From: Fimbriimonadaceae bacterium
GTDB lineage: Bacteria; Armatimonadota; Fimbriimonadia; Fimbriimonadales; Fimbriimonadaceae
Assembly (NCBI GenBank): GCA_947447315.1
Contig: CANFJD010000115.1
Location: 1-8,204, forward strand
Reading direction: 5' to 3'
DNA length: 8,204 nt
The notes below the pieces were generated by a model that was not told the origin of the DNA, did not search any database, and worked only from the letters and a program-made list of their open reading frames with translations. Position numbers and translations under genes: made by a program. Below are positions 1 through 5,187 of the stretch, piece after piece. Each line of letters opens with the position of its first letter. The first letter of the stretch is position 1.

Positions 1-1014
1 CCGATTGTCGAAGTACACCAGTTGCAGCATCCCGGTCGAGTCATAGGCTCCCCACACTTCGACCTCTATGGGATACGGCAAGGAGCCTTTCGGTAAAAGC
101 TTTCCCTGCAATTCCTTAGCCGCGGTCAGCCGCTCCGGGGCGCTCAACGCCGCTACCGCGGGGCCAAAGGTCTTGCCGCCATCAGTACTCGTGCGGACAA
201 AAACTTGGAGCGAGTTCGTAATCGCCTCGTCCACCGTGAGTTTTGCGTATGCGACATAGAACGCCGACACGGTATCGGGCCCGAATGCAGCCAACCCACC
301 GAGCATCCATCGCTCCTGAGTATCACCAGAACTGGCGGGCAAAGTCTGTAAGGTCTGGTGACTCGTGAAGGTCTTGCCGCCATCCACCGAGCGTGAGAAC
401 CGGAAACTGTCTACCTTGTCGTAATCTGCGCTTGTGTTCCAAAAGGCATAGATCTTGCCGTCGGTGGAGGTGGTCACATGGGGATCAACGGCGTAGTGGC
501 CCTCTGGCTCATTGTCGGTGCGGGCGGTTTCTTTCCACGTCTGACCGTCGTCCGCACTCACACATAGGTACGTGCCTTTCGATTTTGGCCCACCGATATA
601 GCCATCCGAGTACGTCATGACGAGTTGTTTTCCCGCGCGGTCGTAGGCCGGCCATTCCCGATCGAGTGGTCGATCGAATGGGGCGGCTCCTTTAGTAAAT
701 GATGCGCCGTAATCGCGGCTGGTTCGGGCGATGATCCCCATCACCTGCCGGTCCATGTATGTCACCAGCACCCGACCCTCCGGCATCGCGAGACTCACCA
801 TGTCGCCAAGGGAATCTTCGAACACGGTGGGTCTCCCGAAAGTAACCCCATAATCGCGACTCACGAACAGTTGTGTTGGTAAGTGACTGGAAACATACAC
901 CGCGCCCGCGCCGTCCGTGCTCACAAAAGACTCGCCGCCGTTACCCATTTCCCGCACAGACCACGCTGGCCCGGCCATCAATGCGAGAGAAAGTATGGGT
1001 AAGTACGTTGCCAT
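1..1014 (-). CDS. Secreted BNR/Asp-box (sialidase-like) beta-propeller protein, C-terminus cut by window edge
   Basis: The minus strand is open without a stop from the ATG at 1014-1012 to the left edge, giving 338 residues of an incomplete protein. Five Asp-box motifs of the form S-x-D-x-G-x-[TS]-[FW] lie in one frame: SRDYGVTF (52-59), SRDYGASF (99-106), SADDGQTW (153-160), SVDGGKTF (209-216) and STDGGKTF (276-283). Such boxes mark blade turns of sialidase/BNR beta-propellers. The N-terminus MATYLPILSLALMAGPAWS looks like a short Sec signal peptide with possible cleavage after A-W-S, although it lacks a basic n-region. An in-frame TAG eight codons upstream makes this ATG the first possible start. 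There is no clear Shine-Dalgarno. The gene is divergent from efp. I see no sialidase Arg triad that I could assign, so the substrate is unknown; it could equally be a non-enzymatic glycan- or protein-binding propeller. Confidence 0.82.
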   Translation of the reverse strand, partial: MATYLPILSLALMAGPAWSVREMGNGGESFVSTDGAGAVYVSSHLPTQLFVSRDYGVTFGRPTVFEDSLGDMVSLAMPEGRVLVTYMDRQVMGIIARTSRDYGASFTKGAAPFDRPLDREWPAYDRAGKQLVMTYSDGYIGGPKSKGTYLCVSADDGQTWKETARTDNEPEGHYAVDPHVTTSTDGKIYAFWNTSADYDKVDSFRFSRSVDGGKTFTSHQTLQTLPASSGDTQERWMLGGLAAFGPDTVSAFYVAYAKLTVDEAITNSLQVFVRTSTDGGKTFGPAVAALSAPERLTAAKELQGKLLPKGSLPYPIEVEVWGAYDSTGMLQLVYFDNR

Positions 1015-1086
1015 GGGTAGTTTGTACTTTACAACCTAATCCTGACTTGACGTCTTATGCCAAAATTGACGGGGCCACTCTAGGCC
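1015..1086. promoter_or_regulatory. Divergent intergenic region between the BNR gene and efp
   Basis: This gap must hold the start signals of two divergent genes. On the plus strand TTGACG occurs at 1047-1052 and again at 1066-1071, but neither has a good -10 hexamer at 16-18 nt. On the minus strand there is a TTGGCA-like hexamer without a convincing -10. I therefore do not call an exact promoter. No riboswitch-like structure was evident. Confidence 0.3.
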
Positions 1087-1092
1087 GGAGGA
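1087..1092 (+). promoter_or_regulatory. Ribosome binding site deciding the TTG start of efp
   Basis: GGAGGA lies 8 nt before the TTG at 1101-1103. It is the only strong Shine-Dalgarno near the conserved N-terminus of EF-P. It selects the TTG start over the in-frame ATG farther upstream at 873 and the internal ATG at 1134. Confidence 0.75.
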
Positions 1093-1100
1093 TTTGGGTT

Positions 1101-1667
1101 TTGGCGGTTGATACCAGCGATTTTAAAAATGGAATGACTTTCAGCATGGAAGGCGATGTGTGGACGATTATTGAGTTCCAACACGTAAAGCCCGGCAAGG
1201 GCGGCGCCTTCGTTCGCACTCGGTTGCGTAAGATTCGCACCGGACAGGTCGTAGAAAAGACCTTCCGTTCCGGAGAGCGCGTGGAACCGGTATTCGTTGA
1301 GAAGGTCGAATTCCAGTACCTCTACAAGCAGCAGGGCAACGCAATCCTTATGGATCTTGATACCTACGAGCAGAATGAGGTTCCTCTTTCCGTCTTCGGC
1401 GATCAAGGTAGCTATCTAAAGGACGAGGCGAAGATCACCGCGTTGGTGGCCAATGGCGAGACATTGGGCTACGAGCTTCCCAACTTCGTCGAATTGGAAG
1501 TGACGCAGACCGATCCTGGGTTCAAGGGCGATACCGTGAGTGGAAGCACCAAGCCAGCCACTTTGGAAACCGGTGCGGTCGTAAACGTGCCTTTCCACAT
1601 TAATATTGGTGATGTCATCAAAGTAGATACTAGAACCGATCAGTATCTCGAGCGCGTCAAGAAATAA
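1101..1667 (+). CDS. efp: Elongation factor P
   Basis: EF-P binds between the P and E sites of stalled ribosomes and promotes peptide bond formation at consecutive prolines. From the TTG at 1101 the protein is 188 residues, the normal EF-P length, beginning MAVDTSDFKNGM in register with E. coli MATYYSNDFRAGL. Three domains are visible: an N-terminal KOW-like domain (about 1-64) with the tip loop KPGKGGAF, an OB domain (about 66-125) and a second OB domain (about 127-188) with the family signature PNFVELEV, TDPGFKGDT, KPATLETGAVV and IGDVIKVDTR. Lys33 in the KPGKG loop matches E. coli Lys34, the residue that is beta-lysylated there; no modification gene is in the window. The frame stays open upstream to 873, but that extension overlaps the divergent BNR gene and does not resemble EF-P. 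It is the first gene of a tight operon, with the next ATG 3 nt after its stop. Confidence 0.96.
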   Translation: MAVDTSDFKNGMTFSMEGDVWTIIEFQHVKPGKGGAFVRTRLRKIRTGQVVEKTFRSGERVEPVFVEKVEFQYLYKQQGNAILMDLDTYEQNEVPLSVFGDQGSYLKDEAKITALVANGETLGYELPNFVELEVTQTDPGFKGDTVSGSTKPATLETGAVVNVPFHINIGDVIKVDTRTDQYLERVKK

Positions 1668-1670
1668 CGT

Positions 1671-2732
1671 ATGTCAACCCCGGGCGGACGAGACCTTACC
1701 GAAGTCCTTTCAGACTTTCTGTCCCTGTGCGCCCGGATTTTGCTCTACGTCGGTGGCGTTGCGGCTGGCATTTCGGGAGCTGTTCTCATTTTCACCATCT
1801 TTAAGATGGGCGATTCTTCGGCCGCCGCCGGTACGGCGGATGCTCTCCGAAATGTCGGCCTCATGCAGCCGATCTTTGCCATCTCGCTCTTAGCGGTTGG
1901 AATCGGTTCGACTTATCTTTTCTGGGGAGAGGAAGCGGTGAGTGCGGTGGCGTTGGTCCTGGCGGCTGCCCTTTTCTTTTTGCCTCTCTACCTGCCATTG
2001 ATGACCGCCGGTCCGGACACGAACGAGGCCGTCAGAAAAGCATACGCGGCGGTTCAGGACGGGGGCACCGTGCTGGGAATCATCAGCATCGTATCTCTCC
2101 TCACTCAGGTTGGCATCAAATCTCGTGATCGGGTGAAGGTTGGCGTCAAAGCAGACTCCCTGAAATACGGCAAAGGGGTTAAAGAAGAAACCGAGAAGAA
2201 TAACGTTTTCCTCGGTAAGTGCTGGCAGTTGCCATATTGCCGAAAGTTCGTGCGGGAACGATGTCCGATCTATCACTCACGACGAACGTGTTGGCGAGAA
2301 CAGACCGGTTGCATGTGCGAGGAGGAAGTCATAAAAGGCGCGATGGAGAATCGTCCCATCCCCAAAGACGCCCTTCTCGCCGCGAACATGATTCCTCGCA
2401 ACAATCGCCTCACTGTCGATCAAAAGCGCGAAAGATGCCGAAATTGCGTCATTTACAACGAGCATCAACGCCAGAAATACCAAGCTCTTCTGCCCACGGT
2501 GTTAATTTTCTACGTCGCGTTGTACGCGCTGCTAAGAACTCCATTGTTGGAAGCAACCAAGAGCATGGTTTTTAACGTAAACCGTGTCATTTACGGTCTG
2601 TCCTACGGTGCGGCAGGCACGAACCAAGTTCCCCCCGTTTTCGTAGAAGGATTGCTGGTGGTTACGTTCATTGTGATGCTGAGTTACTCGCTGAAGATGT
2701 TGGAATACGCCGTCTTCAAACTCAAGCTTTAA
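1671..2732 (+). CDS. Multi-pass membrane protein with a cytoplasmic two-CW-like cysteine module
   Basis: The protein has 353 residues. About six hydrophobic segments are visible, near residues 22-45, 62-84, 87-112, 132-148, 272-289 and 322-345. The long loop between segments four and five (149-271) starts with a Lys/Arg-rich stretch, so it is probably cytoplasmic. It carries eight cysteines: C184 (in CW), C190, C198 (in CP), C207 (in CW), C214, C216, and a CRNC pair at C256/C259. The order CW...C...CPxY...CW...CxC resembles, from memory, the cysteine-rich 'two-CW' modules found in various bacterial signalling and membrane proteins. Zinc or iron-sulfur binding is inference. Two more cysteines are absent from this module (C20 lies in the N-terminus). 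The start is 3 nt after efp and has only a weak ribosome site. The stop overlaps the next start as TAATG, so co-translation with the RtcA-family gene is likely. Its function is unknown. Confidence 0.85.
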   Translation: MSTPGGRDLTEVLSDFLSLCARILLYVGGVAAGISGAVLIFTIFKMGDSSAAAGTADALRNVGLMQPIFAISLLAVGIGSTYLFWGEEAVSAVALVLAAALFFLPLYLPLMTAGPDTNEAVRKAYAAVQDGGTVLGIISIVSLLTQVGIKSRDRVKVGVKADSLKYGKGVKEETEKNNVFLGKCWQLPYCRKFVRERCPIYHSRRTCWREQTGCMCEEEVIKGAMENRPIPKDALLAANMIPRNNRLTVDQKRERCRNCVIYNEHQRQKYQALLPTVLIFYVALYALLRTPLLEATKSMVFNVNRVIYGLSYGAAGTNQVPPVFVEGLLVVTFIVMLSYSLKMLEYAVFKLKL

Positions 2733-3790
2733 TGGCTAGTAGCGAATCGGTTGTCCAAATTGACGGGGCCTACGGCGAGGGCGGTGGCGGACTCGTTCGA
2801 ACGGCCTTAGTGATGAGTAGTCTCACCCAACTGCCGGTGAGCATCCGACGCGTGAGGGCTGGAACGAAATTCCCTGGAATCGATTCAGAAGACTTGGTAA
2901 TAGCGCGGGCTTTGGCGCAGATTACCAACGCCCAAACTGATGGCCTAGAGTTTGGATCTAATGACCTTGTCTTTCGTCCCACGCGGAAGCCATCGGCATT
3001 TAATGGGCGGTTGGGAAATGAGCGAGGTACTCACGGTCGGGGGGCAAATGCAAACATCGTCCTCTCGGCGATCGCACCCGTTTTAGCCCGAACCGGAGCG
3101 TATTCCGTGATTAGTGCCGAAGGCGAAACATACGGTCTCAAGTCATTAGGCTACGATTCATTCCAAGCGGGAACCATCGCTGCTTGGAGAAAGTGTGGCC
3201 TTTATGTTGAAAGTTCTCTCGAGCGGGCCGGGTTTGGGCGGGAAGGCGATGGAGAGGTAACGATGGAGGTCGAGCCATCGCAGATCGATGGCTTGATCTG
3301 GAACGACCGAGGCAGTTTGGTTTCCGTTCGGGGCTTAATCGCAGTAAATGGACTTCCGCCTGGTATCGCCGAGAGAGGAATTGGCTTCTTGAAAAAGCTG
3401 GCCCAGAACGTTGGCATACCGATGGATGCAGAAGTCATCGAATGTGGGGCGAGAACCGCCGGGGTTCACGTCACCGTGGTTGCCCAATATGAGCGTGGTA
3501 TTGGGGTCGGAGCTGCAATGGGTAGCAAAGGGCTCCGGGTCGAAGCGCTGTGCCAAGGAGCGTTTGAAGAACTTCTTGAGTGGCAACAAAGCCCGGCAAC
3601 CGTGGATCCCTACCTGATTGATCAGCTCCTCATCCCGATGGTGCTTTCTCAAGGCGACGTAACGTTGCGAGTCTCCCGACTTACCTCGAGATTCTTAACG
3701 TCAGTATGGGCGGTCCGTCAGTTCACTCCCTTGCCTCTGGTCATTAAGGGCACGGAAGGCGCGCCCGGGATCATCTCAATCAAGCGCTAA
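2732..3790 (+). CDS. rtcA: RNA 3'-terminal phosphate cyclase family protein (RtcA-like), catalytic histidine replaced
   Basis: The family normally converts RNA 3'-phosphates to 2',3'-cyclic phosphates through an enzyme-AMP intermediate. The 352 residues match the family length and order: QIDGAYGEGGGGLVR at 9-23 (E. coli LDGAQGEGGGQILR), RAGTKFPG at 42-49, a central insert domain at about 185-280, and PYLIDQLLIPMV at 293-304 (E. coli EYLADQLVLPMA). The fold, Glu16, Arg23, Tyr294, Asp297 and Gln298 are kept. However, E. coli SCHLLTN, with the adenylated His309, aligns with TSRFLTS, so the catalytic position is Arg320. The glutamine of EGGGQ is Gly20. The signature RxGxxPxGGG reads RAGFGREGDG at 165-174. 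The protein has only two histidines, H101 and H246, neither at the right place. It may be a non-catalytic, Rcl1-like RNA-binding member or have altered chemistry. No rtcB is in the window. The start overlaps the preceding stop (TAATG). Confidence 0.9.
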   Translation: MASSESVVQIDGAYGEGGGGLVRTALVMSSLTQLPVSIRRVRAGTKFPGIDSEDLVIARALAQITNAQTDGLEFGSNDLVFRPTRKPSAFNGRLGNERGTHGRGANANIVLSAIAPVLARTGAYSVISAEGETYGLKSLGYDSFQAGTIAAWRKCGLYVESSLERAGFGREGDGEVTMEVEPSQIDGLIWNDRGSLVSVRGLIAVNGLPPGIAERGIGFLKKLAQNVGIPMDAEVIECGARTAGVHVTVVAQYERGIGVGAAMGSKGLRVEALCQGAFEELLEWQQSPATVDPYLIDQLLIPMVLSQGDVTLRVSRLTSRFLTSVWAVRQFTPLPLVIKGTEGAPGIISIKR

Positions 3791-3820
3791 AAATCCCGGC
3801 TCCGTTTTCCAGAGCCGGGA
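3789..3820 (-). terminator. Intrinsic terminator of the DUF1552 operon, between convergent genes
   Basis: TCCCGGCTC (3794-3802) and GAGCCGGGA (3812-3820) form a perfect 9-bp stem with a 9-nt loop. Read on the minus strand, the stem is followed by TTTTT (3793-3789), the layout of a Rho-independent terminator 23 nt after the DUF1552 stop. On the plus strand the same hairpin follows the RtcA-like stop by 3 nt but has no T-run after it, so it would be a weaker terminator in that direction. Confidence 0.85.
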
Positions 3821-3843
3821 GGTCAGTAGTTTGGGTTACTGGT

Positions 3844-5187
3844 TTAAAACAAGCCCTGTAGCTTCCCGTTCGAATCGCCCAGCTTCTCCACCTTCACGCC
3901 GACGCTATCCAGCATCGTGACGAACAAGTTGTTCATGGGCGTGAAGTCGGTGTACTTGATGTGGCGACCTGTTGGAAGCTTCTTGCCGCCCTTACCGGCC
4001 AGCAAGATCGGAAGATTGTTGTGGTTATGGGCGTTACCATCAGAAATGCCTGCCCCGTACACAATCATCGAGTTATCCAATAGGTTGCCGTCGAACTCCT
4101 TGGTGTTCTTCAATTTGTTCAACACGTAGGCGAGCTGTTGGATGTGGAACTCGTCAATTTTCTTCTTCTTTTCCAACTTCAATACGTCGTTGCCGTGGTG
4201 GGATATATCGTGATGTCCTTCGGCGACTCCGATGGAGTGGAACGATCGGTTACTGCCATCGTTCGCGAACATGAACGTGCAGACCCGTGTAAGGTCAGCC
4301 TGGAAAGCCAGAACCATCATGTCTCCCATTAGTCGAATGTGCTCACCGTAATCCGCTGGGATTCCGCCGGGTTTGCCCACACCGGCGGCGATCAAAGCCG
4401 CTTCCTGATTCTCAAATTTAGTCAAACGCTGTTCAATCTCACGGACGCCTTCGAAGTACTCGTCAAGCTTTCGTAAGTCTCGCTTGCCCAACTGAGCTTT
4501 TAGCTTCGAGGCATCTTCGGCGACGAAGTCCAAAATACTCTGGCGGAAAAGATCGCGTCGCGTCTTTGATTCCTTCTCTTCGCTGGCATCGCCATTCCCG
4601 AAAAGGCGTTCAAATACCAGCCTCGGATTCACTTCCTTGGCCATTGGCGTGTTTTCCGAGCGCCAAGAAATGTTCGAGCTATAAGCGCACGAATATCCGC
4701 TGTCGCAGTCGCCCGAAACACCGCCTCGCTCACAACCGATTTCGAGAGATGCAAACTTTGTCTGCTTGCCAATATGCATGGCGGCTACTTGGTCCGCCGA
4801 GACTCCCAGTTTGATATCGGCACCGCTCGTTTTCTTCGGCTGCATGCCGGTCAACCAGGCGGCCGTAGATCGAGCGTGGTCGCCGGGGCCGTCGCCATTT
4901 GCAAACGCGTGTTGTTGAGTGAGGCCCGTGAGTACGTTGAAGTCAGAGCGCAAATCAGCTAGCGGCGAAAGAGTCTCGGGAAGTTGGGCGGACAACGGGC
5001 CCTCGGCTGCCGGAGTCCAATGGGACATATTCACGCCATTCGGCACGAACATGAAAGCCATTCGCGTAGGCGCTACCGCTTTCACCGTTGAGGCCATCGC
5101 CATAGATGGCAACATTCGTTCGAGAGCGGGCAGAGCCACGAGCGTGCCGGCTCCTTTGAGAAATGTACGACGATTGATGGGTGTCAT
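3844..5187 (-). CDS. DUF1552 (HXXSHH) protein, Tat-exported
   Basis: The 447-residue protein starts with a twin-arginine signal, NRRTFLKGAG at residues 5-14, then a hydrophobic stretch ending near SMAMA (28-32), so it is probably exported folded. The body matches the DUF1552 family, whose hallmark histidine motif is seen as HHDISHH at 325-331 (nt 4195-4215). Other family-like blocks are FVPNGVNMSHW (47-57), the HARSTAAWLTG block (104-114) and YGAGISDGNAHNHNNLPILLAG (377-398). The fold and cell biology of the family are poorly characterised; a metal site formed by the histidines is inference. Its ATG overlaps the stop of the upstream cytochrome-like gene as ATGA, so the two are translationally coupled. 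The pairing of these two families is a recurrent arrangement in Planctomycetota, Verrucomicrobiota and Acidobacteriota. A hairpin terminator lies just downstream. Confidence 0.93.
   Translation of the reverse strand: MTPINRRTFLKGAGTLVALPALERMLPSMAMASTVKAVAPTRMAFMFVPNGVNMSHWTPAAEGPLSAQLPETLSPLADLRSDFNVLTGLTQQHAFANGDGPGDHARSTAAWLTGMQPKKTSGADIKLGVSADQVAAMHIGKQTKFASLEIGCERGGVSGDCDSGYSCAYSSNISWRSENTPMAKEVNPRLVFERLFGNGDASEEKESKTRRDLFRQSILDFVAEDASKLKAQLGKRDLRKLDEYFEGVREIEQRLTKFENQEAALIAAGVGKPGGIPADYGEHIRLMGDMMVLAFQADLTRVCTFMFANDGSNRSFHSIGVAEGHHDISHHGNDVLKLEKKKKIDEFHIQQLAYVLNKLKNTKEFDGNLLDNSMIVYGAGISDGNAHNHNNLPILLAGKGGKKLPTGRHIKYTDFTPMNNLFVTMLDSVGVKVEKLGDSNGKLQGLF

Noticed and set aside
873..1100. 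In-frame N-terminal extension of EF-P starting at ATG 873
   Set aside because: It overlaps the divergent BNR coding region, has no similarity to EF-P, and the TTG at 1101 has a strong ribosome site and gives the normal length.
1062..2770. Identical 14-mer AAATTGACGGGGCC before efp (1063-1076) and at the start of the RtcA-like gene (about 2757-2770)
   Set aside because: In the RtcA-like gene it encodes part of the conserved QIDGA motif. One such match in a window of this size is compatible with chance, and flanks do not match.
3035..3471. H101 or H246 of the RtcA-like protein as a relocated catalytic histidine
   Set aside because: H101 falls near the glycine-rich stretch in the first third and H246 near the insert domain; neither aligns with His309 of E. 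coli RtcA.
3202..3652. Open frames on the minus strand inside the RtcA-like gene
   Set aside because: Shadows of a well supported coding frame; no motifs.
2732..3790. RtcA-like gene as a decaying pseudogene
   Set aside because: No stop or frameshift over 352 codons, conserved fold motifs, coupled start; changes are confined to functional sites.
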